Below are positions 1 through 9,740 of a DNA stretch of 64,000 nt, in pieces. Under the pieces are notes generated by a model that was given only the letters and a program-made list of their open reading frames with translations, had not been told where the DNA came from and did no database searches. Each line of letters starts with the position of its first letter. Positions within the stretch are counted from its first letter, which is position 1. This DNA is from Nocardia brasiliensis NBRC 14402 (GTDB lineage: Bacteria; Actinomycetota; Actinomycetes; Mycobacteriales; Mycobacteriaceae), in NCBI RefSeq assembly GCF_000308475.2, contig NZ_BAFT02000027.1, positions 186,001 through 250,000 of the forward strand, given 5' to 3'. A program made the position numbers and the translations under genes.

Positions 1-2478
1 CTGCTCGGTCTCCTCCGGGTAGGTCTGAGTCAGCGCGGCGGACATCAGCGCGGTCAGCGCGAGCCCGCGTTCGATGCGTTTGCCGATATCCATGACGTAC
101 CAACCGGAGTCGCGCACCAGCGACTCGGCACCGATCCCGGACAGCGACAGCAGCGCGGCCAGCGTGAGCGAATGCACCGCCGACAGCGCGGCTTCCCGAT
201 CCTCGCCGAATCCCCGATATTCGGCCATGGCGCGGTCCACCGCGCTGAGGATCATCCAGGTGTCGTTGGAGAGCTGGTCGCGCACGGCCCGCGCCGCGTT
301 CGCGTAGCGATCGACCGCAAAGGCCAAGGAGCCGGGCAGATCTCGGTCGACGGTCAACGCCACCAGATAGTCGTGCCCCTCGCGGGAGGCCCCGGCCACC
401 GCCGGCCGGGGCGGCGGATCCACGGGATCGGCACCGGTGTCGGCCATCCCTGCCGCGGTCGCGGCCGCGACGATCGCTTGGCCGAGCACGCCCGCCTCCG
501 TCGTGACGGTCACGTTCTCGGAATCCGGCTGGGTCTGGGTCTGGCTGCCCGCCGAACTCGTTTGCGTCGCAATGCGATCCGGCGCCACGCCCGCTCCGGC
601 GTCCACGAGTGGCATCGCATCGCCGGCTGGGGTGCCGGATAAGAACGCGGCCGGCGCGACGGTCGCGGTCGCCCGCGCCAGCGCGGCCATCAGGACCGGT
701 AGCGCCTCCGCGCCCTCCAACCACGGCCGGTACCGGAAGTCCTGGTACCGCTCGTGCGTGGCCATCAACAACCGGGCCGCCGCTTCGGCGCGTTCGCTGT
801 AGCGGCCCATCCAGAACAGGTCGTTGAGCACGCGCGGCGAACTGATCGCCGCCACGATCGGCAGCCGCCGCGAGACCCGCTCCTCGTGCGGGGCCTCGGT
901 GCCGACCGCGGGCACCGGTGCCTGCGCGGCCCGCACCCAGATGTCCTTGGCGGCGATCTTGATCACCACCCGATCGGGCAGCGTGCGCTGATGCAGCTGA
1001 CCGAGGCCGCCCGCCATCGCCGTGTAGCCGCCGCGCCGGGCCATCGAGAACAGCCGCATGCCGACCGGGGCGGGGGTCAGTCCGCCGTAACCCTCCACCG
1101 CGGGCGCGACCGAGAACTGCGCCGGCTCCTGGCCGACCCACTGCCAGCCGGTGGCCTCGATCCGCGCGCGCAGATCGGCCCGCTGCCGGATGGACAGCGC
1201 GGGGCCGAAGATCGTCGCGCCGTCGACGGCGGAACGAATGATCAAGCGGTGCAGGTTCTTTGTCAGATGGGCGCGTTCCTTGTCGTCGCCGCCCCAGCAG
1301 CTCGGCGCGCTCTCCAGCAGCAGATCCTCGCCGAGCAGCGCCTTGGCCAAGCGCGGCAGGAAACCGGTCAGGGCCGGGTTCTCCAGCAGGCCGCTGCCCA
1401 GGGTGTTCACCACGGTCACCGCGCCCCTGCGCAGGACCTCCACCAGACCGACCACGCCCAGCCGCGAGTCCGGCCGCAGGTCGAGCGGATCGGAGAACTC
1501 CGCGTCCACGCGCCGCAGCACCACGTCGACCCGGCGCAGCGTGCCCAGTGAGCGCATCCACAGCGCGCCGTCGCGCACCACCAGGTCCGCGCTTTCCACC
1601 AGCGGGAAGCCCAACATGGACGCGAGATTGGCTTGGTCGTAAGCGGTTTCGGAATGCACACCCGGGCTCAGCACCACGACCACCGGATCGTCGGCCTCAC
1701 CCTCGGGGGCCGACTCGATCAACATCAGCCGCATCGCCCTGGCGAACGGGGTGAGCGGCCGGGGATTCGAGTGTTCGAACGCCTCCGGGATCGCCGTCGA
1801 CACCACCCGGCGATCGGCGAGTGCGTAACCCGCGCCCGACGGCGCCTGGGCCCAGTCGGCGGTGACCCGGAACCGGCCGTCGCTCCACCGGCTGATATCG
1901 CAGGCGTGCAGGAACAGCTGATGCCGCCCCGGCACCGTGATGCCATGTGCGGCACGGACATAGCCGCTGTAGCCGAAGACCACCTCCGGCGGGAGCAGTC
2001 CGTTGGTGAGCATCCGGCGCGGGCCGTACACATCGGTGAGCACCTCGTCGAGCACCCGGGACCGTTGCACCAGACCGGCCTCCAGCCGGGTCCAGTCGTC
2101 CGCGGAGATGAGCAGCGGAATCGGATCCAATCGCCACGGCGTCGTCACCGCCTGCTCGCCCGAGCCGGTAACCTCGGTATAAGTGATGCCGTCGTCCTCG
2201 ATCAGCCGGCGCACGCGGCTGTCCAGCCTGCCGAGGCCGGTGGTGCCGAGTTCGACGAAATCCGCGGACAGCTCCGACCACATGCGGCGCACCCGGCCGC
2301 CGGCGTCGACCAGCTCGTCGTAGTACCCCTCGGTGGGCCGGCCGCATTCGTCGTAGGGGGCGGTTTCCACCCCGCCGCTGCGGTAGCGCGCGAATTGCTC
2401 GGCAACCTGCTCGCGCACGCCGGGCGCGGCGCTCGGTGCCCGCCGCCCATCCTGCGACGACGCTTCGGCTTCGCGCAT
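1..2478 (-). CDS. Circularly permuted ATP-grasp / Alpha-E fusion protein (3' end outside window)
   Basis: The frame stays open from an ATG at 2478 (or an in-frame GTG at 2484) to the window edge, giving 826 codons without a stop, so the C-terminus is missing. The N-terminal half resembles circularly permuted ATP-grasp proteins (old DUF404/DUF407), with the typical stretches LSPGVHSETAYDQ and VVNTLGSGLLENPAL. From about residue 545 the Alpha-E (DUF403) domain begins with SSPRVLNDLFWMGRYSERAE. The family pairs with transglutaminase/DUF2126 proteins and is suspected to form amide bonds in a small peptide-like product, but no substrate is established. It lies 38 bp downstream of such a gene on the same strand, in the order of M. 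tuberculosis Rv2566-Rv2567 (from memory). Family call is firm; reaction unknown. Confidence 0.88.
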   Translation of the reverse strand, partial: MREAEASSQDGRRAPSAAPGVREQVAEQFARYRSGGVETAPYDECGRPTEGYYDELVDAGGRVRRMWSELSADFVELGTTGLGRLDSRVRRLIEDDGITYTEVTGSGEQAVTTPWRLDPIPLLISADDWTRLEAGLVQRSRVLDEVLTDVYGPRRMLTNGLLPPEVVFGYSGYVRAAHGITVPGRHQLFLHACDISRWSDGRFRVTADWAQAPSGAGYALADRRVVSTAIPEAFEHSNPRPLTPFARAMRLMLIESAPEGEADDPVVVVLSPGVHSETAYDQANLASMLGFPLVESADLVVRDGALWMRSLGTLRRVDVVLRRVDAEFSDPLDLRPDSRLGVVGLVEVLRRGAVTVVNTLGSGLLENPALTGFLPRLAKALLGEDLLLESAPSCWGGDDKERAHLTKNLHRLIIRSAVDGATIFGPALSIRQRADLRARIEATGWQWVGQEPAQFSVAPAVEGYGGLTPAPVGMRLFSMARRGGYTAMAGGLGQLHQRTLPDRVVIKIAAKDIWVRAAQAPVPAVGTEAPHEERVSRRLPIVAAISSPRVLNDLFWMGRYSERAEAAARLLMATHERYQDFRYRPWLEGAEALPVLMAALARATATVAPAAFLSGTPAGDAMPLVDAGAGVAPDRIATQTSSAGSQTQTQPDSENVTVTTEAGVLGQAIVAAATAAGMADTGADPVDPPPRPAVAGASREGHDYLVALTVDRDLPGSLAFAVDRYANAARAVRDQLSNDTWMILSAVDRAMAEYRGFGEDREAALSAVHSLTLAALLSLSGIGAESLVRDSGWYVMDIGKRIERGLALTALMSAALTQTYPEETEQ

Positions 2479-2516
2479 TGTCACCGCGCCGACCTCGCTT
2501 CCCCTGTCAGACGTGC

Positions 2517-5500
2517 CTACCGGTCGCCGACCACGCCCCAGACGGTCCGCGCGCGGCGCAGATCGAGCACGCCCGCCACGCCGCCGTCCAGGGACTGTGC
2601 TGCCATTTTCGCACGTAGTTCCCCGGGATCCACGCGGGCAGTGGTGTGCCCCGCCGCCTCGAAGCGCCGGTTGCGGCGCGATTGCGCGGCCACCGCGTTG
2701 ACCGGAGGATCCTCGTAGGCCATGCCGCCCGGGTGCGCCACGTGATAGGTGCAGCCACCGCGCGAGAGCCCGGTCTCGGCATCGATCAGGTCGAAGACCA
2801 GCGGCACGTCGACGGTGATCGACGGATGCAGCGAATTCGGTGGCTGCCACGCCCGATACCGCACCCCCGCCACCTGCACCCCGGCCTTGTCAGTGGCCAG
2901 CAGTGGGATCGGCATGCCGTTGCAGGTCACCACGAACCGCTCGCGATCCGCGCCGACCACCCGCACCTGCAACCGCTCCACCGACGAGTCGACGTATCGC
3001 GCGGTGCCCGCCGCGGTGGCCTGCTCGCCGAGGGTGTGCCACGGTTCGATGGCGCCGCGCAGTTCCAGTTCGACGTCGCCGAGCACGACCGTGCCGATGC
3101 GCGGAAAACGGAACTCGGTGAACGGATCCAGCCAGCTGGCGTCGAAATCGATGCCGTGCGCGCGCAGGTCGGCGGCCACCTCCGCGATATCGGCGAGCAC
3201 GAAATGCGGCAGCAGGTACCGGCCGTGCAGATTCGCGCCGTGCCGAATCAGCGGGGCGCGCAACGGTTCTGCCCAGAAGCTCGCCACCAGCCCGCGGACC
3301 AGCAGCGACTGTACCATCGCCATCTGGCAGTGCGGCGGCATCTCGAAACCGCGCAGTTCCACCAGACCCATTCTGCCCCTGGCGGTTTCGGGACTGTAGA
3401 GCTTGTCGATGCAGAACTCGGCGCGATGGGTGTTGCCGGTGAGATCGGTGAGCAGGTGCCGCAGCGCGCGGTCGACATGCCAGGGCGCGTGGAACCGGCC
3501 GCCTGGGCGCGTGAGCCGGGCGATCTCGGCGAACGCGATCTCCAATTCGTACAGCGCCTCCGCACGACCTTCGTCCACCCGGGGCGCCTGCGAGGTCGGC
3601 CCGACGAAACGACCGGCGAACAGATACGACAGCGCGGGATGACGCTGCCAGTACGTCAGCATCGACACCAGCAGGTCCGGCCTGCGCAGCAGCGGCGAGC
3701 GGGCGGGCGTCGCGCCGCCCAGCGTGATGTGGTTACCGCCGCCCGTGCCGCCGTGCGTGCCGTCGACCTCGAACGATTCGGTGCTCAGCCGGGCCAGCCG
3801 GGCCTGCTCGTACAGCGTCGACAGCAGATCGGACTGCTCGGCGAAGGAGACCGTCGGCGGCACGTTGACCTCGATCACGCCCGGATCCGGCGTCACCGAG
3901 AGCGTGCGCAGCCCGGGATCGGTGGGTGGCGGGTAGCCCTCGAGCACCACCGGGCGGTCGAGCGCGACCACGGCGGCCTCCACGCGCCGGATCAGATCGA
4001 GGAAATCGTCGAGTTGTTCGGTGGGCGGGAGGAATACGTGCAGCCTTCCGTTACGCACCTCGCCCACCAGTGCGGTGGTCGGCTCCCATTCGGCGGACTG
4101 CACCACCGCGGGCGGCTCGTCGGGCGCCGGGACCCGCGGCCCGACGAACAGCGGGTCGGCGTCGGGGCGCGGGCGCGGCGGACGCCAGGACACGGAGTCG
4201 AGCGGCAGGCGCAGTCCGGCCGGAGAATCCCCGTCCGTCAACACGATTCGCCCCGCAGGCTGCTCCGCGCACACCCCGCGGCGCAACCGCCAGTCGGCGC
4301 TCGCCCAGCCCGCGCCGTCGTCGCGGCGGTACAGCGGCAGCACGTAGGCGGCCGGTTCGGTGACCGCGGCATCGAGGCGCGCGAGCAGCTCCGCCCGGGT
4401 CCGCACCGAGTCGTCGGCGGGATCGATATCGTCCTGCGGCGCGACCGGAACACCTTGCGGCGCACGCGCTTTCCCGGCCAACCGGAGCAGCGGATCCTCG
4501 TACGCCGGACGGACCTGGGCGTCCGGCAGACCGAGACCGGCCGCGACGTGCGCGATCACCGCCCGTGCCGAATCGGGCCGCGCCGGACCGTACGCACGCG
4601 GCCGCAATCCCGCCTGCGCATTGGCCGGCTGCACCGCCGACACCTGTGCTGCGGCAACCCTTTCTCCTCCGGGCTCGGCGGAAGCCACGGACGATGCGGG
4701 GGCCACGGTCGCCGCGGGGGCAGCGGGGGCAACGGACGACTGGGCGGCATCGTCGCCGCGACGTTGCGTGCCCGCTGCCGTGCCACCATCGCCGTTCACC
4801 GAAACGCTCGACAGCTCAGCATCATTCGCCAGTGCGATGGCTCCCGTGCCGGAGGCCGAGGCACCGCCGGGGGCGGGCGCGTCCGGCTGCGGCCATGCGG
4901 TGCCGACCGGCGTCCACGGGTCGGCGAGCAAGTCCTGGCGCGTCCACAGCGGCGACCCGTCGGCCCGCCAAGCCACCGCGATCTCCCAGCGCGGCAACGG
5001 TTCTCCCGGATACCACTTGCCTTGCCGGTACTGGGTCAGGCCGCTCGGCGCGTAGATCCGCCGCAACCGGTCGGCGAGATCGACCGCGCGTTCGCGCTTG
5101 TGCGCGCCGTCGGCCTCGGTGGTCCATTCGGGCGCGGTCTGGTCGTCGATGGAGACGAAGGTCGGTTCGCCGCCGACGGTCAGGCCCACGTCGGCGGCGG
5201 CCATCCGCGCGTCCAGTGCGGCACCCGACTGCTGGATCCGCTCCCACTGAGAGCTGGTATAGGGCAAGGTGACCCGCGGATCCTCGTGGATGCGCCGGAC
5301 GGTGTTGCTGAAGTCCATGGTGGCGCCGGTGGGCCCGGTCGCGCCGGTGATCGGCGCGGCCGACACCGGGTGCGGCGTCGCCGCGAGCGGGATGTGCCCC
5401 TCACCGGCGAACAGGCCCGAGGTCGGATCGAGCCCGACCCAGCCCGCGCCGGGCAGGTACACCTCGGTCCAGGCGTGCAGGTCGGTGAAGTCGGCGCGCG

Positions 5501-6185
5501 GGCCCGACGGGCCGTCCAGCGACGGCACGTCCTGGACCAGCTGCACCAGATACCCGGACACGAACCGCGCCGCGAGCCCCAGCTCGCGCAGGATCGACAC
5601 CAGCAGCCAGGCCGAATCGCGACACGACCCGAGCGCGGCCCGCAACGTCTGCCCGGGTGTCTGCACGCCCGGCTCCATCCGGACGGTGTAGCCGACATCG
5701 TGCCGTAGCGCCTGGTTGACCGAAACCAGGAAGTCGATGGTGCGCGGCCGCGCGGTGCCGGTGTGCGCGCGCACCCAGTCGCGGACCGGCGCACCGGGAC
5801 CCGACCCCGGCTCCGCCTCGTCCACGGGGCGCAGGTACGGCTCCAGATCCGCGAGTAGGTCCGCGCCGTAGCGGAACGGGAAATGCTCGGCGTAGTCCTC
5901 GATGAAGAAGTCGAACGGGTTGATCACCTCGAGGTCGGCGATCAGCCCGACGGTCACCGACAGTTCCCGCGCAGGCTCCGGAAAGACCAGCCGCGCAAGG
6001 AAATTGCCGAAGGCGTCCTGCTGCCAATTGCAGAAATGCCCGGTCGGCGTCACCCGCATCGAGTAGGCTTCGATCTTGGTGCGGGAGTGCGGGGCCGGGC
6101 GCAGGCGCACCACGTGCGGATGTACCTCGACCAGCCGGTCGAAGGTGTAGACGGTCCGGTGTTCGAGCGACACCTTGATGCCCAT
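2517..6185 (-). CDS. Transglutaminase-like / DUF2126 fusion protein
   Basis: A 1222-residue cytoplasmic protein with a bacterial transglutaminase N-terminal domain (about residues 1-85), a transglutaminase core with the full triad Cys188 (GSCRDSAW), His237 (LHAWTEVY) and Asp253 (GLDPT), and a large C-terminal DUF2126 region (from about 290) containing GGGNHITLGG. Residues about 434-530 are a low-complexity Ala/Gln/Ser-rich linker interrupting the DUF2126 part. The intact triad suggests cysteine-dependent amidase, protease or transpeptidase chemistry. It is first in a two-gene operon with the ATP-grasp/Alpha-E protein, a partnership widespread in bacteria; the joint product is not known. The start ATG at 6185 begins MGIKVSLEHRTVYTFD, typical of the family. 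Confidence 0.9.
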   Translation of the reverse strand: MGIKVSLEHRTVYTFDRLVEVHPHVVRLRPAPHSRTKIEAYSMRVTPTGHFCNWQQDAFGNFLARLVFPEPARELSVTVGLIADLEVINPFDFFIEDYAEHFPFRYGADLLADLEPYLRPVDEAEPGSGPGAPVRDWVRAHTGTARPRTIDFLVSVNQALRHDVGYTVRMEPGVQTPGQTLRAALGSCRDSAWLLVSILRELGLAARFVSGYLVQLVQDVPSLDGPSGPRADFTDLHAWTEVYLPGAGWVGLDPTSGLFAGEGHIPLAATPHPVSAAPITGATGPTGATMDFSNTVRRIHEDPRVTLPYTSSQWERIQQSGAALDARMAAADVGLTVGGEPTFVSIDDQTAPEWTTEADGAHKRERAVDLADRLRRIYAPSGLTQYRQGKWYPGEPLPRWEIAVAWRADGSPLWTRQDLLADPWTPVGTAWPQPDAPAPGGASASGTGAIALANDAELSSVSVNGDGGTAAGTQRRGDDAAQSSVAPAAPAATVAPASSVASAEPGGERVAAAQVSAVQPANAQAGLRPRAYGPARPDSARAVIAHVAAGLGLPDAQVRPAYEDPLLRLAGKARAPQGVPVAPQDDIDPADDSVRTRAELLARLDAAVTEPAAYVLPLYRRDDGAGWASADWRLRRGVCAEQPAGRIVLTDGDSPAGLRLPLDSVSWRPPRPRPDADPLFVGPRVPAPDEPPAVVQSAEWEPTTALVGEVRNGRLHVFLPPTEQLDDFLDLIRRVEAAVVALDRPVVLEGYPPPTDPGLRTLSVTPDPGVIEVNVPPTVSFAEQSDLLSTLYEQARLARLSTESFEVDGTHGGTGGGNHITLGGATPARSPLLRRPDLLVSMLTYWQRHPALSYLFAGRFVGPTSQAPRVDEGRAEALYELEIAFAEIARLTRPGGRFHAPWHVDRALRHLLTDLTGNTHRAEFCIDKLYSPETARGRMGLVELRGFEMPPHCQMAMVQSLLVRGLVASFWAEPLRAPLIRHGANLHGRYLLPHFVLADIAEVAADLRAHGIDFDASWLDPFTEFRFPRIGTVVLGDVELELRGAIEPWHTLGEQATAAGTARYVDSSVERLQVRVVGADRERFVVTCNGMPIPLLATDKAGVQVAGVRYRAWQPPNSLHPSITVDVPLVFDLIDAETGLSRGGCTYHVAHPGGMAYEDPPVNAVAAQSRRNRRFEAAGHTTARVDPGELRAKMAAQSLDGGVAGVLDLRRARTVWGVVGDR

Positions 6186-6358
6186 GCAGCAAGTTCACCA
6201 CACCTGGCCACGGCATGGACGTGGAGTTTCAGCGAGAGTCGCCGCACCGCGGCCGCCGCGCGACACACGGCGCCGACGTCCCCCGCCGCACGGCTCGGGA
6301 GTGCTACACACGAACTGAGGACCGATCTCAGCCCTTCGTCCCCGCTGCGAGGTCAGCA

Positions 6359-6565
6359 ATGCGCGAGCTGGACTGTTCATGCTGCGAATCCGCGATCGAC
6401 CACTGCCACGGCACCCTCGTCGTGCACTCCACCAGGCGCACCGAATGCACCGAAGAGGGCTGCGTCGATCTCGACTACGCCCGGCACACCTTCGTCGTCG
6501 ACTGCGGCGACGTCGCGGGCGGCTGTCCCTGCGCGGAGCCCGACATAGCCCGTCGCCGCGCCTGA
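6359..6565 (+). CDS. Small cysteine-rich hypothetical protein
   Basis: A 68-residue protein from ATG 6359. An upstream in-frame ATG at 6215 exists, but the intervening residues look random while the sequence from MRELDCSCC onward is compositionally coherent. It has nine cysteines (positions 6, 8, 9, 16, 30, 35, 49, 56, 58) and two histidines near the first cluster, suggesting metal binding or disulfides; there is no signal peptide. It sits 21 bp upstream of the next gene on the same strand and may be co-transcribed. I do not recognise the family. Confidence 0.6.
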   Translation: MRELDCSCCESAIDHCHGTLVVHSTRRTECTEEGCVDLDYARHTFVVDCGDVAGGCPCAEPDIARRRA

Positions 6566-6586
6566 GCAGACCCGTACCCTATTCGG

Positions 6587-7231
6587 GTGAGCTATGACCA
6601 CGTGTTGTTGCCGTCCGGTGTCGCGTCATCGATCCCCGAGGTCGACGCTTACCTGAGCACCCAGCAGGGAGTGCAGGAGTCGGAGGTGGTCGCGCAGATC
6701 GCGACCGAGCTGAACAAACGCAACGACGAACTGCCCGCGGACGACAGCTTCCTCAGCAGCGCCCCGATCGGCGGCGCCGCCACCGGCGCGGCCTTGCAGG
6801 TGTCGTGCCCCTACGACGCGATCGGCTTCGTGCGGCAGTTGCTCTTCTCGGTCGCGACCCCGCTGGATTACGCGGTCTACGATCCGCAGCTGGCCTGGCT
6901 GATCGACCCGGCCGGGCACGTGCCGGCCACGGTCACCCACGGCGGCGCGGGCGAGTTCCCCTATCTGACGAAAACCCTTGCCGACCAATGGGTTTCCGAG
7001 CTGGCCCCGCCGAACCCCTACCTGGTGGTGGAGCGCGACGACCAGGTCTACATGCAGACCTACCGGGAGAAGACCGGTGCGTTCACCCTCGAATACCGGG
7101 ATGGCTCGGCCGAGAAGCACTTCGGCACCACGGTGCTCGACGCCGCCACCGTCTCGGCGCTGATCTGGGACTGGGCCACCGACAATCGCGACCGCATGCA
7201 GACCCTGCCCTGGTCGCGCGTGGAACTCTGA
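6587..7231 (+). CDS. Hypothetical protein (214 aa)
   Basis: The GTG start at 6587 reads MSYDHVLLPSG. The protein is soluble, acidic, without signal peptide or membrane segment. The C-terminal half (PNPYLVVERDDQVYMQT, then GAFTLEYRDGSAEKHFGT) looks like a compact beta-rich domain, but I cannot name the family. Its stop abuts the stop of the convergent LysE gene with no intergenic base, leaving no room for a separate terminator. The coding character is convincing; function unknown. Confidence 0.75.
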   Translation: MSYDHVLLPSGVASSIPEVDAYLSTQQGVQESEVVAQIATELNKRNDELPADDSFLSSAPIGGAATGAALQVSCPYDAIGFVRQLLFSVATPLDYAVYDPQLAWLIDPAGHVPATVTHGGAGEFPYLTKTLADQWVSELAPPNPYLVVERDDQVYMQTYREKTGAFTLEYRDGSAEKHFGTTVLDAATVSALIWDWATDNRDRMQTLPWSRVEL

Positions 7232-7849
7232 CTACTGGTTCTGCACCGCGAGGCGGCCCGCCAGCGCGAGGAAGGAAGCACCGAACACCCGTCGCATCCA
7301 GGTGACCACCACCGGGCGGGTGATGACGTGGTTGCGCAGCGCGGCCGCGCACACGCCGTAGATCGCGAACACGACGAACGTGGCCAGCATGAACACCGCG
7401 CTCAGTTCGAGCATGCGCGCCAGCGCGTTCGGTGAACCGCTCGGCACGAACTGCGGCAGGAACGCGAAGGCGAACAGGGTCAGCTTCGGGTTGAGGAGGT
7501 TGAGCAACACCGCCGACACGATCACCTTGCGCGCCGACTGGCCCGTCTGCTCGGGCCCGTCCGGCACCGCGAGCGCACCCTTGTCACGGAACGTGCTCCA
7601 CGCCATGTAGATCAGGTACGCGACACCGAAATACTTCAAGGTCTGGAAGGCCATCGCGCTCGCATTGAGCAGCGCGGCGAGGCCGGTGATCGCCGCGAGC
7701 AGGTGCGGGACGGTGCCGAGCGTGCAACCGAACGCCGCGACCAGGCTGGCCCGCGTGCCCCGGGAGAGCCCGGCCGCGAGGGTGTACAGCGCGCCGGTAC
7801 CCGGGGTGACCACGATGACGAGCGTGGTCAGCAGGAATTCGATGCTCAT
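7232..7849 (-). CDS. LysE/RhtB family amino-acid exporter
   Basis: A 205-residue membrane protein starting MSIEFLLTTLVIVVTPGTGAL, where the PGP/PGT-type motif in helix 1 is typical of LysE/RhtB exporters. Five to six hydrophobic helices are visible, with the family signature NLLNPKLTLFAFAFLPQFV near the middle. Such proteins export basic or neutral amino acids or homoserine lactones by cation antiport; the substrate cannot be told here. The open frame continues upstream into the recR region, but that extension is antisense-like and lacks membrane character, so ATG 7849 is preferred. Confidence 0.9.
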   Translation of the reverse strand: MSIEFLLTTLVIVVTPGTGALYTLAAGLSRGTRASLVAAFGCTLGTVPHLLAAITGLAALLNASAMAFQTLKYFGVAYLIYMAWSTFRDKGALAVPDGPEQTGQSARKVIVSAVLLNLLNPKLTLFAFAFLPQFVPSGSPNALARMLELSAVFMLATFVVFAIYGVCAAALRNHVITRPVVVTWMRRVFGASFLALAGRLAVQNQ

Positions 7850-7941
7850 TTCCGACACAGTAACCCGCGCCGCAGTGAGCGCAACCCCCGGTGATTCGGG
7901 GCTGGACCGGCCGGTCACGGGCTGAATCAGCCTGCGGGAGA

Positions 7942-8550
7942 CTAGAGCGCGCGGCGTCCCGACAGTGCGCGCCCCAGCGTCAGCTCGTCCGCGAATTCCA
8001 GGTCGCCGCCCATCGGCAGACCCGAGGCCAGCCTGGTCACGCTGAGGCCGGGGAAGTCGCGCAGCATGCGCACCAGGTAGGTGGCCGTCGCCTCGCCCTC
8101 GGTGTTCGGGTCCGTCGCGATGATCACCTCGCTGACGTCCACGCCGTCCTGCTGGTTTCCGATGCGCGCCAGCAGTTCCCGGATGCGCAGCTGGTCGGGC
8201 CCGATGCCGCTGAGCGGGTCGAGCGCACCGCCGAGCACGTGGTAACGCCCACGGAACTCCCGGGTGCGCTCGATGGCCTGCACGTCTTTCGGTTCCTCGA
8301 CCACACAGATCATGGTGCGGTCGCGCCGCGGGTCGGCGCAGATGCGGCACAGTTCGCCGTCGGAGACGGTGCCGCAGGACACGCAGAACTGCACGCCGTC
8401 GCGCACCTTCTGCAGGGCAGCCTGTAGCCGGTCGATCTCCGGCGGCTCCACCTGCAACAGATGAAAAGCGATGCGCTGCGCGCTCTTCGGACCGACGCCG
8501 GGCAGCTTGCCCAGCTCGTCGATCAGATCCTGAACCGGACCCTCGTACAA
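7942..8550 (-). CDS. recR: Recombination mediator protein RecR
   Basis: A full-length 202-residue RecR: helix-hairpin-helix at 12-25 ([14 protein letters not shown]), a C4 zinc finger (Cys56, 59, 68, 71), then a TOPRIM domain beginning [11 protein letters not shown] and the C-terminal [16 protein letters not shown]alker-like segment. It acts with RecF and RecO to load RecA at gaps. It lies 41 bp downstream of the YbaB/EbfC gene, the near-universal recR partner arrangement. Confidence 0.98.
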   Translation of the reverse strand: MYEGPVQDLIDELGKLPGVGPKSAQRIAFHLLQVEPPEIDRLQAALQKVRDGVQFCVSCGTVSDGELCRICADPRRDRTMICVVEEPKDVQAIERTREFRGRYHVLGGALDPLSGIGPDQLRIRELLARIGNQQDGVDVSEVIIATDPNTEGEATATYLVRMLRDFPGLSVTRLASGLPMGGDLEFADELTLGRALSGRRAL

Positions 8551-8591
8551 CGGCTACGTCCTCTTCGCCTCTGCGGCACTCGTGGTGGTGG

Positions 8592-8921
8592 TCAGAAGTT
8601 CGGCAACCCCGGCATGCCGCCGCCCGAGAGCGGGCCGAGGCGCTCGGCCGCGAGCTGCTGGGCCGAGGCCATCGCGTTGTTCACCGCGCCGATCACCAAG
8701 TCCTGCAGCGTGTCCACGTCCTCGGGATCCACCGCCTTCGGATCGATGGTGAGCGCGACGATCTCACCGGTCGCCTTGACGGTCACCTTGACCAGCCCGT
8801 TGCCGGCCTGACCTTCCACTTCGGCCTCGGCGAGCTCGGCCTGGGCTTCCATCACTGCCTGCTGCATCTGCTGCGCCTGGGCGAGTAGCTGCTGCATGTC
8901 GAACTGACCACCGGGCTGCAC
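8592..8921 (-). CDS. YbaB/EbfC nucleoid-associated protein
   Basis: A 109-residue protein with a Gln/Met-rich N-terminal coiled coil ([16 protein letters not shown]) followed by the YbaB fold ([19 protein letters not shown]) and a Gly/Pro tail. The GTG start at 8921 reads MQPGG, matching the start I recall for M. tuberculosis Rv3716c, and is preceded by GAGGA. YbaB/EbfC proteins bind DNA as dimers and are usually found with recR, as here. Confidence 0.96.
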   Translation of the reverse strand: MQPGGQFDMQQLLAQAQQMQQAVMEAQAELAEAEVEGQAGNGLVKVTVKATGEIVALTIDPKAVDPEDVDTLQDLVIGAVNNAMASAQQLAAERLGPLSGGGMPGLPNF

Positions 8922-9102
8922 GGCATGTCCTCTCTGAAGAAAGTGTCACTGATCAGCCTAGTCCCTGGGTGCGCGGCGCCGACGGGAGCCGCCCGCGGCG
9001 CATGACAGGTAACAGGTTGGGTAGTTCCAGCTAAACCGGATCAAGATCGACCTAACATCGGAGGCAGGTCGGGAGACCGGTATGGCAGTTCTGGAGATAG
9101 CT

Positions 9103-9684
9103 ATGCACGCGATCCGAGCACGTTTCCTGAGCACGCTGGTGCTCTCGCTGGGTGTTCCCGGCATCTTCCTCGGCGTCGGCGGCCCGGTGGCTGCCGCCGA
9201 TCCGGGTGTCACCGAGGCGGCCGCCGACTACGGCGGCGGCTGTGTCCTCTACCCGGACAACCGGGCCGCCACCATCGACGCCCTGCGCTTCCGCTGCGGG
9301 CCCGAGCAGCAGGACGCGATCTTCCGGGACGCGCCACGCGGGGCCGTGCCGACGGGCGTGAAAGACGGCTGGGTCACCAGACCGCCCTCGATCCAAGGCA
9401 TTTCGTCCGCGTTCTGGATCGGCAAGATCTTCTACACCGGCCCGGACGGCGGCACCCTGACCAACCGCGTCACCGGTGCCGGCTACGAAGCCTGGCCCGC
9501 CTACGTGTACACCGCGCCCGCCCTGCTGGACGGCAACCCGGCCTGGGCCCTGGACTACGCGCCCGCCCCCACCCCGCAGGTCTACGACGAGATCCGCGAA
9601 GTCACCCCCGGCGTCTGGTTCGGCTACTCGTGGTGGCGCGGCGGCGTCCAGACCACCATGCTGCTCACTTTCGTGCTGACCTGA
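9103..9684 (+). CDS. Secreted hypothetical protein
   Basis: ATG 9103 is preferred over an in-frame ATG at 9082 because GGAG at 9093-9096 is well spaced for it and it opens with a clean signal peptide (MHAIRARFLSTL, hydrophobic core, Ala-x-Ala cleavage near VAAADP). The mature part of about 160 residues is rich in aromatic residues and prolines (FWIGKIFYTGPDGGTLT, FGYSWWRGGVQTTMLLTF). It has two cysteines (GGGCVLYP and RFRCGPEQQ) that could form a disulfide. No known domain recognised. It ends 56 bp before the MerR gene, with an operator-like palindrome between them. Confidence 0.75.
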   Translation: MHAIRARFLSTLVLSLGVPGIFLGVGGPVAAADPGVTEAAADYGGGCVLYPDNRAATIDALRFRCGPEQQDAIFRDAPRGAVPTGVKDGWVTRPPSIQGISSAFWIGKIFYTGPDGGTLTNRVTGAGYEAWPAYVYTAPALLDGNPAWALDYAPAPTPQVYDEIREVTPGVWFGYSWWRGGVQTTMLLTFVLT

Positions 9685-9703
9685 CCGTCCCGATTCGGAG
9701 AGT

Positions 9704-9727
9704 TTGACTCTCCCCCCGCTGGAGGGT
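9704..9727 (+). promoter_or_regulatory. MerR-type operator/promoter
   Basis: TTGACT (9704-9709) overlaps an imperfect inverted repeat, ACTCTCC (9707-9713) and GGAGGGT (9721-9727), one mismatch, 7-bp spacer, 13 bp before the merR start. MerR regulators bind such dyads inside an over-long promoter spacer. Inference from sequence and position; the -10 box is not clear. Confidence 0.55.
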
Positions 9728-9740
9728 GTTCGCTGAAGGT

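Noticed and set aside
2646..5708. Long plus-strand open frame (1020 codons) opposite the transglutaminase/DUF2126 gene
   Set aside because: It is antisense to a clear protein family, is Arg/His/Gly-rich without domains, and is open only because of GC bias.
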